This document shows positions 8,437 through 17,081 of a stretch of 64,000 bases of DNA, one piece after another. Both the position numbers and the translations under genes were made by a program. Positions within the stretch are counted from its first letter, which is position 1, and the number at the start of each line of letters is the position of its first letter. The DNA comes from Mesorhizobium tamadayense (GTDB taxonomy: Bacteria > Pseudomonadota > Alphaproteobacteria > Rhizobiales > Rhizobiaceae), in assembly GCF_003863365.1 (NCBI RefSeq), contig NZ_RQXT01000025.1, positions 28,241 through 92,240 of the forward strand, in the 5' to 3' direction. Under the pieces are notes generated by a model, which was not told the DNA's origin, ran no database searches, and saw nothing but the letters and a program-made list of their open reading frames with translations.

Positions 8437-8490
8437 TCGAAAAGCAGCCGCCCGGCTCCTTTTCAAAGACCCGAAAACGAGGATTGAACG

Positions 8491-9072
8491 ATGGCAAAAT
8501 CCGCCAAGACTTCGAAGCTGATCGTCCAGCCGGAGACCACCTTCTCCGAACAGCCGTCGTCCGCGAACGAGAAGCTGATTTCAGAGGGCGCCGCCGCCAA
8601 CACGGCAAAGCCCACCCCGGCGGCTGGGCTTGATGCCGCCGGGCGTTCATCCGAGCCGGCGGCAAGCCTCGCTGGTCCGGATGCCCCGTTGCCGGGAGCG
8701 GCGACGGGGACCAATTCGACGGATGATCCCCCCGAGAGCGACGACCAGGGCGGAGCGGGCAATACGGCCGGCTCCGCAGGATCGGCCGAGTTCGATATGG
8801 ATGCGATGTTCCCGCCGGCAGCCGATCGGCCGGACGCCGAAGCGGAATTCCGCGCCAAGTTCCCGCGTCTCACGGCGGCCTTCGAGGCATGGCATGCGGA
8901 GCACGGCGAACCGGTGACCGGGCTGCGCATCAAGTCGAAGGTCGATGGGTTCCGGCGGGGTGGCATGGCCCATTCCAAGGCGCCGACCGAACATCCGGCC
9001 GAAGCCTTCGCCGGCCCCGAGCAACTGGAGGCAATCTTCGCCGAGCCGAACCTGACGGTGGAGCTGATCTGA
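8491..9072 (+). CDS. Mu gp35-like protein (HI1506-related C-terminus)
   Basis: The 193-residue protein has a long low-complexity N-terminal part rich in Ala, Pro, Ser and Gly (about residues 20 to 105), and an acidic stretch FDMDAMFPPAADRPDAEAEFRAKFP. The C-terminal 70 residues resemble the HI1506/gp35 fold of Mu-like prophages: ALRIKSKVDGFRRGG-type segment with GMAHSKAPTEHPAEAFAGPEQ and EAIFAEPNLTVELI. In Mu-like phages gp35 lies between the capsid gene and gp36, which is its position here. Its role is not established; a head-completion or decoration function is inferred. Confidence 0.7.
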   Translation: MAKSAKTSKLIVQPETTFSEQPSSANEKLISEGAAANTAKPTPAAGLDAAGRSSEPAASLAGPDAPLPGAATGTNSTDDPPESDDQGGAGNTAGSAGSAEFDMDAMFPPAADRPDAEAEFRAKFPRLTAAFEAWHAEHGEPVTGLRIKSKVDGFRRGGMAHSKAPTEHPAEAFAGPEQLEAIFAEPNLTVELI

Positions 9073-9098
9073 AGTTCAATAAGCAAGGGAAAGAACCG

Positions 9099-9287
9099 AT
9101 GACTACAACCGTCAAAGTCCACGTGAACGGCAACTATCGCGCCACGGTGCAACACATCCTCGACGGCCAGCCATACGGCGAGCCTATCGCGGTCAATCCA
9201 CAGGAGGAGAAGTCGTTCAACCTCCACCATGGCAAGGACAACTCCTTTTCGGTCTACGAGGAATACCTCGGCGACAAGCAGGCCTAG
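9099..9287 (+). CDS. Hypothetical 62-residue phage protein
   Basis: ATG 9099 is preceded by AAGGGAAAGAACCG and gives a small protein that looks like a single beta-sandwich: TTVKVHVNGNYRATVQHI, GEPIAVNPQEEKSFNLHHG, NSFSVYEEYLGDK. No cysteines, no membrane segment and no recognised family. It lies between gp35- and gp36-like genes with only 9 bases to the next start, so it is likely co-translated and may be a small head or neck accessory. Function unknown. Confidence 0.65.
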   Translation: MTTTVKVHVNGNYRATVQHILDGQPYGEPIAVNPQEEKSFNLHHGKDNSFSVYEEYLGDKQA

Positions 9288-9296
9288 CACCGCACC

Positions 9297-9728
9297 ATGA
9301 CTTACGCCGTCAGCCAGGATCTGGTCGACCGCTTCGGCTCTACCGAGCTCGAGCAGCTGACCGACCGGACGAATGTCCCGCCGAGCACGATCGACGCGGT
9401 CGTGGTCGGCCGGGCGCTTGCCGACGCTGACGGCATGATCGACGGCTATATCGGCAAGCAGTATTCGCTGCCGCTGACCGTGGTGCCGCCCATCCTGGTG
9501 AAGATCGCCGCCGATCTCGCGCGCTACTTCCTGCATGGCGAGGCGGCCGACAAGGACTCGATCGTCACCCGCAACTACAACAACGCGATCGCTTGGCTGA
9601 TCAATGTGTCCAAGGGCCTGGTCGCGATCGATGACGGCGGCGCGCTGCCCGAGCAGGCCGGCGGCGGCGCGATCAAGACCAGCGCACCGAACCGTGTCTT
9701 CACCCGCGACAGCCTGAAGGGGTTTTGA
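9297..9728 (+). CDS. Mu gp36-like head-completion protein (DUF1320)
   Basis: The 143-residue protein matches DUF1320 (Mu gp36): YAVSQDLVDRFGSTELEQLTDR at the N-terminus, ALADADGMIDGYIGKQYSLPL and PPILVKIAADLARYFLHG in the middle. These proteins join the portal to the tail as head-tail adaptors. The C-terminus is a short Gly-rich and basic tail (NRVFTRDSLKGF), typical for the family. The TGA stop overlaps the next ATG. Order gp36, gpG, gp37 is as in Mu. Confidence 0.9.
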   Translation: MTYAVSQDLVDRFGSTELEQLTDRTNVPPSTIDAVVVGRALADADGMIDGYIGKQYSLPLTVVPPILVKIAADLARYFLHGEAADKDSIVTRNYNNAIAWLINVSKGLVAIDDGGALPEQAGGGAIKTSAPNRVFTRDSLKGF

Positions 9729-10318
9729 TGGCCACCGAGGGCATCCAGCTTCGCGTCGTCGACCAGGCCGTGCTTGCGACGCTCGACCGCCTCGATCGCC
9801 TGGCCGATCATCCGGCGCCGATCATGTCGGCGATCGCCGCCTTCCTGGTCACGACGACACAGCGCCATTTCGAGCGCGAGACGGGCCCGGCCGGCAAATG
9901 GCAGCCGCTCAGCCCGCGCACCGCCGCCCGCCGCATCGGCCGCCGGCAGCGTGGCACCGGGCACATCCTGCGCGACACCACCCGGCTCTATAGCTCGATC
10001 ACCGGCGAAGCGACCGACACCGAGGCGGCAGTGGGCACCAACCTGCTCTATGCCGCGATCCATCAGCTCGGTGGCGAGGTGAAGATCCCGGCTCGTGAGC
10101 AGGACATTCACCTCGGGCGCACCAATCGCGGCAAGCGGTTCGTCAAGGCGTCGGCAAAGCGCAAGGAGACGATGCGCGTCCAGATCGGCGCCCACACCAT
10201 CACCATTCCGGTGCGGCCCTACCTCTACCTGAGCGACGAGGAAAGCGCCGAGATCATCCATATTGCCGAGGACGCGCTGCGCGCTGAGGCCGACCAGGAT
10301 TCGGGAGCCCGGCCGTGA
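9728..10318 (+). CDS. Phage virion morphogenesis protein (Mu gpG-like)
   Basis: The protein of about 196 residues matches the gpG/virion morphogenesis family, which completes the tail tip of the head-tail junction. Signatures are MSAIAAFLVTTTQRHFERETGPAGKW, the arginine-rich HILRDTTRLYSSI, AAVGTNLLYAAIHQLGG and the C-terminal VRPYLYLSDEESAEI. Residues 135 to 160 (KKETMRV-type, AHTITIPVR) seem to be a small insertion. ATG 9728 overlaps the preceding stop; the stop overlaps the next GTG. Confidence 0.9.
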   Translation: MATEGIQLRVVDQAVLATLDRLDRLADHPAPIMSAIAAFLVTTTQRHFERETGPAGKWQPLSPRTAARRIGRRQRGTGHILRDTTRLYSSITGEATDTEAAVGTNLLYAAIHQLGGEVKIPAREQDIHLGRTNRGKRFVKASAKRKETMRVQIGAHTITIPVRPYLYLSDEESAEIIHIAEDALRAEADQDSGARP

Positions 10319-10752
10319 CGATCAACGCCGAGATCCAGCAGCTCCTGAAGGACATCGACCCGCCGGTGTTCCGCCTGGTCGAAGGCGCGGCTGCATACTC
10401 GGCTTTGAGCGGCGAGCCCAAGGCAATGCCGGCGGCCTACGTGGTGACCGAGGAAGAGGTCAGCGGCGCCAATGAGCGCATGACCGGCCCGGTGCTGCAG
10501 CGGACCGAGGCCGATATCGCCGTGATCATCGTCACGCGCAACGTCTCCGACAACTCGGGCGGCGCCGCGGCTGACGACATCGAGACGTTGAAGGAAAAGG
10601 TTCGCAGCAAGCTGATCGGCTATGTGCCGACCGCAAGCCAGGACGGCGAGCCGATCACCCACACCGCCGGGAACCTTTTGCGCATGAAATCCGGCGTCGT
10701 CTGGCAGCGCGAGCTGTTCGGTGCCGCCTACTACCAAGAGGAGCAGTCATGA
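10315..10752 (+). CDS. Mu gp37-like tail terminator (DUF1834)
   Basis: The 145-residue product fits the DUF1834/gp37 family of tail-completion proteins: FRLVEGAAAYSAL, KAMPAAYVVTEEEVSG, DIAVIIVTRNVSD and the C-terminal SGVVWQRELFGAAYYQ. It would cap the tail tube and join it to the head. Start is GTG 10315, overlapping the gpG-like stop by 4 bases; stop overlaps the next ATG. All of this supports coupled translation of the connector genes. Confidence 0.85.
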   Translation: MTINAEIQQLLKDIDPPVFRLVEGAAAYSALSGEPKAMPAAYVVTEEEVSGANERMTGPVLQRTEADIAVIIVTRNVSDNSGGAAADDIETLKEKVRSKLIGYVPTASQDGEPITHTAGNLLRMKSGVVWQRELFGAAYYQEEQS

Positions 10753-10943
10753 AACCTTATGAGCCACGGCTCGCCGGCCGGCATGTCCGTTCTACGCCGA
10801 CTGGCAAGCTCGTCCGCGAGGGCGAGTTTACCGACCCCAACGCTACCGCCGCCCCGCCGGCCGAGCAGCCCGCGGCCGAGGCGGGCGAACAGATACCGGC
10901 CGCTGAGCCCGTCTCCGCGCCGACTGCCAGGAAAGGCAAGTAA
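10749..10943 (+). CDS. Small Pro/Ala-rich phage protein
   Basis: This 64-residue gene overlaps the gp37-like stop and ends 2 bases before the tail tube gene. The first half is ordinary (MKPYEPRLAGRHVRSTPTGKLVREGEF), the second half is a disordered Pro/Ala/Glu stretch ending in RKGK. A small protein with a similar N-terminus (DUF2635-like) occupies this place in Mu-like phages, but the similarity is weak. Role unknown. Confidence 0.6.
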   Translation: MKPYEPRLAGRHVRSTPTGKLVREGEFTDPNATAAPPAEQPAAEAGEQIPAAEPVSAPTARKGK

Positions 10944-10945
10944 CC

Positions 10946-11872
10946 ATGGCCCGTTTTTACCGCAAGCTCGCCATCCTGACGAAGGTCGAAACCGTCTACG
11001 GCACCGATCCGGTGCCTACTGGCGCGGCCAACGCCATGCTGGTCACCAATGTGACCGTCACGCCCTTGGCCGGCGACCAGGTCTCGCGGGACCTGTTCCT
11101 GCCTTATCTCGGCCAGCAGGGCGTGATCCTCGTCGGAACCTACACCGAGCTGAAGTTCGACGTCGAAATCGCCGGTGCCGGTGCTGCCGGCGACGTCCCG
11201 AAATACGGCGTGCTGATGCGAGCCTGCGGCCTGGGCGAGACGGTCACCGTCGCCACCGACGTTCAATATGAGCCGCTCTCGAGCAGCTTCGAAGCCGTCA
11301 CGCACTACTTCATGCACGATGGAGTGAAGCATGCCATGGTCGGCGGCCGCGGCAGCGTGAGCGTCAGCCTCGTTCCCAAGCAGATCCCGCATTACACCCT
11401 CAGCTTCAAGGGGCTGCTTGGACCAATAACCGACGCGGCTATGCCGACAACCGACTTCACCGGGTTCCAGACGCCGGTGCCGGTATCGAAGGCTAACACG
11501 ACCATGTCGCTGCACGGCTGGACGGCCGTGGCCGAGAGCTTGATGCTGGATCTCGCCAACCAGGTGGAACCGCGGTTCCTGATCGGCGACGAGAACATCC
11601 AGCTGGTCGACCGCAACCCGAGCGGTACCGCCGTCGTCGAGGCACGATCGCTGGCGACGATCGACTGGTTCACCCGCGCCCAGGCCCGCACACGCGGTGC
11701 GCTGGCGGTGCAGCACGGCACGGTGGCGGGCAACATCGTCAAGTTCGACGCGCCTGCCGTCGAGGTCGGTCGGCCCACCGAAGGCCAGACCCAGAAGATC
11801 ATCAACTATTCGCTGCCGCTCATGCTCTGCACCGATGCCGGCGACGACGAGTTCAAGATCACCGTGATGTAG
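10946..11872 (+). CDS. Major tail tube protein
   Basis: The 308-residue protein lies immediately before the chaperone pair and tape measure, which is the position of the tube protein in siphophages. Its start ARFYRKLAILTKVETVYGTDPVPTGAANAMLVTNV is typical of tube proteins of Mu-like siphophages. The body is beta-rich (HAMVGGRGSVSVSLVPKQIPHYTLSFKGLLGPI), as expected for stacked hexamers. There is no sheath gene, so the tail is inferred to be non-contractile. RBS AAAGGCAAGTAACC precedes the ATG. Confidence 0.85.
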   Translation: MARFYRKLAILTKVETVYGTDPVPTGAANAMLVTNVTVTPLAGDQVSRDLFLPYLGQQGVILVGTYTELKFDVEIAGAGAAGDVPKYGVLMRACGLGETVTVATDVQYEPLSSSFEAVTHYFMHDGVKHAMVGGRGSVSVSLVPKQIPHYTLSFKGLLGPITDAAMPTTDFTGFQTPVPVSKANTTMSLHGWTAVAESLMLDLANQVEPRFLIGDENIQLVDRNPSGTAVVEARSLATIDWFTRAQARTRGALAVQHGTVAGNIVKFDAPAVEVGRPTEGQTQKIINYSLPLMLCTDAGDDEFKITVM

Positions 11873-11940
11873 ACGGCGGCGGCTCCGGCCGCCGCCTCTT
11901 TCAACGCCCCCTAAAAGTCCCCTTTGAAAGGTTCCTTCGC

Positions 11941-12321
11941 ATGAAGTTCAAAATGATCGACGAGTATCGCTACTGGTGGCCAGTGAAGGTCGAAATGCCC
12001 GATCGCGAAAAGCCCGGCAAGGTCATCACGCAATCCTTCACGATGCAGTTCCTGGCCATGCCGGCAGACGAAGGCGAGGCCATGCTCAAGGAGATCGCCG
12101 CACTGCCGCCGGAAGAGCAGAGAAAGCGCCAGCACGAAGAGCTGATGCGCGTCTGCAAGGATTGGCGTGACGTGGTCGACGGGCCGGACGGCGAAGAAGA
12201 AGAGGTCCCCTTCAGCGAAGCGGCGCTGCGAGCCAATCTGCAGTACTCGTGGTTCAGCCGCGGCCTCTACAAGGCTTATGCCGCTTCGTTGGCGCCGGAC
12301 GAGGTCCGAAAGGGAAACTAA
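11941..12321 (+). CDS. Tail assembly chaperone, short form (lambda G-like)
   Basis: The 126-residue acidic protein begins MKFKMIDEYRYWWPVKVEMPD and contains FTMQFLAMPADEGEAML and a conserved acidic helix, like tail assembly chaperones of siphophages. It coats the tape measure during tail assembly. Its last codons read CGA-AAG-GGA-AAC-TAA, containing a -1 slippery heptamer. The overlapping frame that follows supplies a C-terminal extension, exactly as lambda G and G-T. Position between tube and tape measure genes is canonical. Confidence 0.85.
   Translation: MKFKMIDEYRYWWPVKVEMPDREKPGKVITQSFTMQFLAMPADEGEAMLKEIAALPPEEQRKRQHEELMRVCKDWRDVVDGPDGEEEEVPFSEAALRANLQYSWFSRGLYKAYAASLAPDEVRKGN
12309..12315 (+). 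promoter_or_regulatory. Programmed -1 frameshift site AAAGGGA
   Basis: AAAGGGA is read in frame as A-AAG-GGA, the X-XXY-YYZ pattern for -1 slippage. It sits two codons before the stop of the short chaperone. After slippage reading continues AAA-CTA-AGA into the frame that runs to 12704. A 7-bp GC stem (GCGCGGG at 12330 to 12336 with CCCGCGC at 12349 to 12355) lies 14 bases downstream and may stimulate the shift. Confidence 0.85.
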
Positions 12322-12704
12322 GAGCGGTCGCGCGGGAGTGGGCGTTCGCCCGCGCCGGCCGCGAAGATCCGACAAAGCCGGCGACGATCGACACGGACAT
12401 TGCCGAGCAGTTCGCCAAGCTCGGCGTCTCCGTTGAAGCGGACGCAATCGAGGAAGAGGCGAAAACTGAAGTGTGGCGGGTCAACTGGCAATCGGTGATG
12501 GCATTCCTGGGCTGCGAGACCCAATGGCGTGCCGTGGCAATGGCGATCGGCGAAGGCAGCCGCCTGATCTGGCTCGGCATCGACTACGCTTCCGCCAGGT
12601 CGGTGTTTGAGCGCCGCGACCGAGTCCGCCAGCGCCAGCTCTTCAGCGACATCCAGGTGATGGAGCACGCCGCGCTCGAAGCCATGGGCGAGCTCGACGA
12701 ATGA
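12315..12704 (+). CDS. Tail assembly chaperone extension (lambda T-like, DUF1799-like)
   Basis: This frame is expressed as the second part of a fusion with the upstream chaperone by -1 slippage; it has no convincing start of its own. The extension is about 129 residues (KLRAVAREWAFARAGRED onward). It contains WRVNWQSVMAFLGCETQWRA and GIDYASARSVFERRDRVRQR, resembling DUF1799, the family that forms such extensions. The expected full fusion is about 254 residues. The stop overlaps the ATG of the tape measure gene. Confidence 0.8.
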   Translation, partial: KLRAVAREWAFARAGREDPTKPATIDTDIAEQFAKLGVSVEADAIEEEAKTEVWRVNWQSVMAFLGCETQWRAVAMAIGEGSRLIWLGIDYASARSVFERRDRVRQRQLFSDIQVMEHAALEAMGELDE

Positions 12705-15700
12705 GCCTCAATCTCGCCCTCGTCATTTCGGGTGATGCCGCCGGCGCCAAGAGCGCGGTGCAACAGACGACGGCTGGCGTCCGGGATCTCGGCGCCGAGG
12801 CCAGTCGCGCCTCGGCATCCATGGTTGCTGCGAACGATCAGGTCGCAGCGTCTGCCAAGCGTGCAACGGAAGCAATCACCCTCCAGGAAGCTGCCCAGCG
12901 CCGTGCCCAGCAGCTCGCCAACAGCTTTGCCGGGGTCCGCGGCCAGGCTGATGATGCGACCTATCGGCAGAGGGCGGCCGACGTCGAGGCGTTCGGTCAA
13001 TCGCTGGACCGGTTGCGGGCGCGCTATGATCCGCTGTTTGCGGCCCAGCAGAAGCACCAGGCGGCGATCGAAGCCATCAACCGGGCCGAACGCGTCGGGG
13101 CGATCTCCGCCTCATTGGCTATAGAAGCACGGTTGAAAGAGACAGCCGCGCTGAACAGCCAGGCCAGTGCCTTGAACGGCGTGGCGGCTGCGCAAAAGAA
13201 CGCGGCTCAGGCCATGGTCAATCGGGTCACGATCGTTCCGGACCGCGGGGCCGATATAGAGGCGTACGGCGCCGAGCTGGACCGTTTGCGGGCGCGCTAC
13301 GATCCGATGTTTGTAGCGCAGACGCGGCACAAGGCCGCGATCGAAGAGATCAACCAGGCCGAGCGCGTCGGGGCTATCAGCGCCTCACTGGCGACGGATG
13401 CCCGGTTGAAAGAGACGGCCGCGCTGAACAGCCAGGTTAGCGCTCTGAGTGGTGTAGCCGCCGCGCAAAAGAATGCGGCGCAAGCCATGGTCAATCGGGT
13501 CACGATCGTTCCGGATCGGGGAGCCGACATCGAAGCCTATGGCAAGTCGCTCGACGCGCTGCGAGCTCGCTTCAACCCGATCTATGCGGCGATTGCGCAA
13601 TACAAGGCGGCGGTGATGGAGGCTCGCCAGGCCGAGAGTCTCGGGGCAATATCGACGGACGAGATGACCGAGGCGATCGGCCGGCAGCGCCAGGCAACGC
13701 TGGCCAGCATCGCCGCGATCAAGAGCCGGCAGACGGCGGCCAACAGCAACAACCCGCGTCTTTCGGGTCAACAGCTGCAGGGCCTCGGCTACCAAGCCAA
13801 CGACGTGGTCACCATGGCCATGATGGGCGCGCCGCTCAGCCAGATCGCGGCCTCGCAGGGCGGGCAGATCTTCCAGACGCTGCAGATGGGCGAAGGCGGC
13901 GTTGCGGGGTCTCTCACTGCGCTCAAAGGAACGGCAACAGCCGCTGCCTCGGCTGCCGTAGCCTATCTTGGCACGGTCGGTCTCATTGCGACCGGATTTG
14001 GCGTCGCTGCCGCGGCGGCCATCGGCTTCTATGCGATGACGCGCGAGAAGGCTAAGGACATCAACCAAATCCTGAGCGAGCAGCGGGATATCATCCAGTC
14101 GCTGGGTCCAGCCTATCAGGAAGCGGCACGCCATCGGGACGCCGCGACGTCTTCACCCAGCCAGTTCGAATCCATCGGCGTCGGCCGGCTGGTGCTTGAG
14201 CAGAACTTGGCAGATGCCAGAAAAGCAGCGCAGGAACAGGCTAAGGCCGCCCTGAGCGAAATGCGGGGCTCTGGCGGCGGGTTCCTAAGCCTTATCGGCT
14301 CGCTTCCAGAAGGCGTTCAAAGTGCATTAGGCCGCAATCAGTCGGCCATCGAATTTGACCGCATGGTGGATTCCGCGTCCAAGGGCGAGATGAGCATCAA
14401 CGAAGCGCGCTCGGCCTTGCAGCGCTTCGGTGAGACGCATCCCGACTTCAGCTACACCATCGGTCGTTTCCTCCAGATGTCCGAAGAGGCCGCTAAGACC
14501 GAACGTCAGGTCCGCGGGCTTGAAGGGATGCTGGATCAATTCGCAAAAATTCGCCTCCCTGAACACGGCTTCTTGCCAACGAGTGCCTTAATGGCTCTCA
14601 GCGGTGACGCTCTCGCGTCTCAAAATCGAATGCAGCAGCAGTTCAAGGCTGATCAGCTCGGCATCGCCGCGCGCTCGCCGGAAGAACGGGCCGCCGCGGC
14701 GCGAGCAGAGGCCGCCCAGACCTTCAGTGCTGAAGATCCGGCCACTCGCCGGTTGCGCATCGAGCTTGCCGGACAGAAGGCGCTGCTGGAAGCCCAGCAT
14801 GCCCTGAAGCAGGCACAGGACGAACGAAATCGCTCACTTGAGCAGACGATTTCAACGGCCCAGCTCGACGTCTCCCTGATCGGCAAGTCGACGGCTGAGA
14901 CCGAGGCGCTCCGATTCGAAAACGAGCGTCTCGCCCAGGTGCGGGAAGACGCCGCCCGCAACGGCGTTGAGGCCGACCAGGCCGAGATCGCAAGCATTCA
15001 TGCCAAGGCCGTCGAATACGGCAAGTTGCAGGCGCTCCAGCAGGCGCGGTCTACGATCCGTGGCCAGCAGGATGACCTCGAGCTGCAGCGCGCCGAGCTC
15101 GGCCTGGTGGGCGCCAGCACCTTGGCGCACGATCGGGCAATCGCTGCGCTGAAGACCGAGCAGGAGATCCGGCGTCTGGGCATTCCGCTCTACGGCACCG
15201 AAGCCGAGGCGATGCGGGCCAACACCAAGGCCAGGGCGGACAATGCCGAAGCGATCGCGCGCGCCAGCCTGCAGCAGCAGCTGCTGTTCGAACGGCAGCA
15301 GATGTTCCGCTCGGAGACCGAGCAGACCGTCGCATCGACGATGAAGAGCGCCGGCCTCGATTATGATCCCAACTCGGCGATCGCCCAGCAGATCCGCTAC
15401 AACGAGCAGCTCAAACAGACCAAGGCCGCCTGGGAAGACATCTTCTCGACCGTCAACGACGGCATCGACGGCATCAGCGACGCGCTGTTCAGCGGCGGGT
15501 CGATCACGGACGCGCTGAAGAAGGCCGGCCAGCAGCTCGCCAAGACCGTGTTCGACATGGCGGCCACCAATCCGCTCAAGAACTGGCTTACCGGCTCCAA
15601 CTTCAACACGATCGCGGATCTCGGCATCTTCCCCGGCGCTGCGAGCGGCAAGGGCGGCGGATTCGGCGGCGTGCTTGGGCAGATGCTCGGCGCCCAGAAG

Positions 15701-17071
15701 GCCGTCGCCTCGATGCAGGTGCAGGCGGCGAGCGTCTTCATCAACGGTTCGCCCTTGGGCGTCCCCGGTCTTAGCAGCATCGGCAGCATGCTTGGTCCGA
15801 ACGGTCCAGGTTTTAAACCGGACACCACGCTTTCCGACATCCTCGGCTATGGCGCTGCCAACACGAACGGCCCGAATACTCAAGCGACGGCGGCAAAGCT
15901 ACTCAGCGGCCTCGGCTCACCACTCGGTTCCGGCGTGGACCCAACCACGACTGGCTTTATTGGCGGTGGTTCGCAGGGTGGTGCTGTCGACCTGGCATCA
16001 AAGCTTCTCGGCTTCAGTGAGACCACCAACCTGGGCGGCATCACCAGCTTCCTGAAAGCCGGCGGCGTCGATCTCAATGCTGTCAGTCAGGCTTGGTGCG
16101 CCGGCTTCGTCAATTCGTCGCTCAAGCAGATCGGCATCACCGGTTCTGGATCGAACGTCGCGACCTCGTTCCTCAATTGGGGTCAGAGCATCAACCCGGC
16201 CAATCTGCTCAAGGGCGATGTGCTGGTTGAGGGCAAAGGCCTTTTGGCCGGCCAACTGGGCGGCCATGTCGGCCTCGCCACCGGCCTCACCCGGATGACA
16301 GACAGCGGCCAGCAGCTTCAGATGCTGTCGGGTAACCTTTCCAACAAAGTCGGCCTCAGCTGGGTCGATGCCGCTGAGACCAGCATCAGGCGTGCGAGTG
16401 GGGCGCTGGATGGTGTCGCCAATACAGCGCTGGGAGCCACTCAAGGGCTTGGGAAGTTCGGGAGTGGTCTCGGTCAGCTCGGCAGCGCGCTCGGCCAGTT
16501 CCCGGCCGCGCCGGGTGGTGGCGGTGGTGGCAACCCGTTCGGTTTCCTCGGCAACATCTTCAGCAGCATTTTCGGTGGCGGAGGTGGCGGCGCTACAGCG
16601 TCCAGCATGCTGAACATCTCGCCACTCGCCGCCATGAATATCTTCGGTGGCGGCGGTGGCCTCTATGCCAACGGCGCGGCCTTCAGGAACGGCAACGTGG
16701 TGCCGTTCGCCAAAGGTGATGTGTTCTCGAGGCCGACCTATTTCCCGATGTCGGCGGGCCGGACCGGGGTCATGGGCGAGGACGGCGATGAAGCCATCAT
16801 GCCGCTGCAACGCGGCCCGGACGGCCGGCTCGGCGTCGTCAACCACAACCCGCTGCGCGCGCCCAGGGCGGCCAATGGCAATGCCGCCGGCGGCGGCTCT
16901 GGCGGCGGTCTGACGCGCGAGCACATCAGGGGCATCGTCAGCGAGATCGGCGACAAACTGAGGCTCCAGGCCAACGTCATCAACGTGCAGGACGGCAGCG
17001 ACATCAAGCGGTGGCTCACGTCCGAGGATGGCCGCGCGACCGTCGCGCTCATCAACAGACAGGCGGGATAG
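12701..17071 (+). CDS. Tape measure protein with CHAP-like peptidase domain
   Basis: The 1456-residue protein sets tail length and is ejected with the DNA. Order: helical N-terminus; 91-residue repeats from about residue 94 to 345; a hydrophobic stretch near 415 to 446 (VAYLGTVGLIATGFGVAAAAAIGF); long Gln/Ala/Arg coiled region to about 900; a DALFSGGSITDALKKAGQQLAKTVFDMA segment typical of lambda gpH-like ends; a peptidase-like domain near 1110 to 1230; and a Gly-rich tail ending MSAGRTGVMGEDGDEAIMPLQR. The peptidase-like part shows C1133 in QAWCAGFVNSSLKQIGI and H1189 in GGHVGLATG, as in CHAP-type amidases of the TIGR02594 kind, and could open peptidoglycan. The length suggests a tail near 200 nm if lambda scaling holds. 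Confidence 0.92.
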   Translation: MSLNLALVISGDAAGAKSAVQQTTAGVRDLGAEASRASASMVAANDQVAASAKRATEAITLQEAAQRRAQQLANSFAGVRGQADDATYRQRAADVEAFGQSLDRLRARYDPLFAAQQKHQAAIEAINRAERVGAISASLAIEARLKETAALNSQASALNGVAAAQKNAAQAMVNRVTIVPDRGADIEAYGAELDRLRARYDPMFVAQTRHKAAIEEINQAERVGAISASLATDARLKETAALNSQVSALSGVAAAQKNAAQAMVNRVTIVPDRGADIEAYGKSLDALRARFNPIYAAIAQYKAAVMEARQAESLGAISTDEMTEAIGRQRQATLASIAAIKSRQTAANSNNPRLSGQQLQGLGYQANDVVTMAMMGAPLSQIAASQGGQIFQTLQMGEGGVAGSLTALKGTATAAASAAVAYLGTVGLIATGFGVAAAAAIGFYAMTREKAKDINQILSEQRDIIQSLGPAYQEAARHRDAATSSPSQFESIGVGRLVLEQNLADARKAAQEQAKAALSEMRGSGGGFLSLIGSLPEGVQSALGRNQSAIEFDRMVDSASKGEMSINEARSALQRFGETHPDFSYTIGRFLQMSEEAAKTERQVRGLEGMLDQFAKIRLPEHGFLPTSALMALSGDALASQNRMQQQFKADQLGIAARSPEERAAAARAEAAQTFSAEDPATRRLRIELAGQKALLEAQHALKQAQDERNRSLEQTISTAQLDVSLIGKSTAETEALRFENERLAQVREDAARNGVEADQAEIASIHAKAVEYGKLQALQQARSTIRGQQDDLELQRAELGLVGASTLAHDRAIAALKTEQEIRRLGIPLYGTEAEAMRANTKARADNAEAIARASLQQQLLFERQQMFRSETEQTVASTMKSAGLDYDPNSAIAQQIRYNEQLKQTKAAWEDIFSTVNDGIDGISDALFSGGSITDALKKAGQQLAKTVFDMAATNPLKNWLTGSNFNTIADLGIFPGAASGKGGGFGGVLGQMLGAQKAVASMQVQAASVFINGSPLGVPGLSSIGSMLGPNGPGFKPDTTLSDILGYGAANTNGPNTQATAAKLLSGLGSPLGSGVDPTTTGFIGGGSQGGAVDLASKLLGFSETTNLGGITSFLKAGGVDLNAVSQAWCAGFVNSSLKQIGITGSGSNVATSFLNWGQSINPANLLKGDVLVEGKGLLAGQLGGHVGLATGLTRMTDSGQQLQMLSGNLSNKVGLSWVDAAETSIRRASGALDGVANTALGATQGLGKFGSGLGQLGSALGQFPAAPGGGGGGNPFGFLGNIFSSIFGGGGGGATASSMLNISPLAAMNIFGGGGGLYANGAAFRNGNVVPFAKGDVFSRPTYFPMSAGRTGVMGEDGDEAIMPLQRGPDGRLGVVNHNPLRAPRAANGNAAGGGSGGGLTREHIRGIVSEIGDKLRLQANVINVQDGSDIKRWLTSEDGRATVALINRQAG
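12980..13735 (+). repeat. Tandem 273-bp repeats within the tape measure gene
   Basis: Units begin at 12980, 13253 and 13526, exactly 273 bp (91 codons) apart. The first two are near-identical at protein level (DRLRARYDP, AERVGAISASLA, RLKETAALNSQ, NRVTIVPDRGADIEAYG); the third is partial and more diverged. In-frame unit changes would alter tail length by about 91 residues at a time. Confidence 0.9.
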
Positions 17072-17081
17072 GACGCAACCC

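Noticed and set aside
9575..10261. Long minus-strand frame opposite gpG
   Set aside because: It mirrors the reading frame of well-supported head-tail genes in GC-rich DNA and has no recognisable motif.
12980..13735. CRISPR-like array
   Set aside because: The 273-bp period is in-frame coding repetition inside the tape measure gene, with no spacers and no cas genes.
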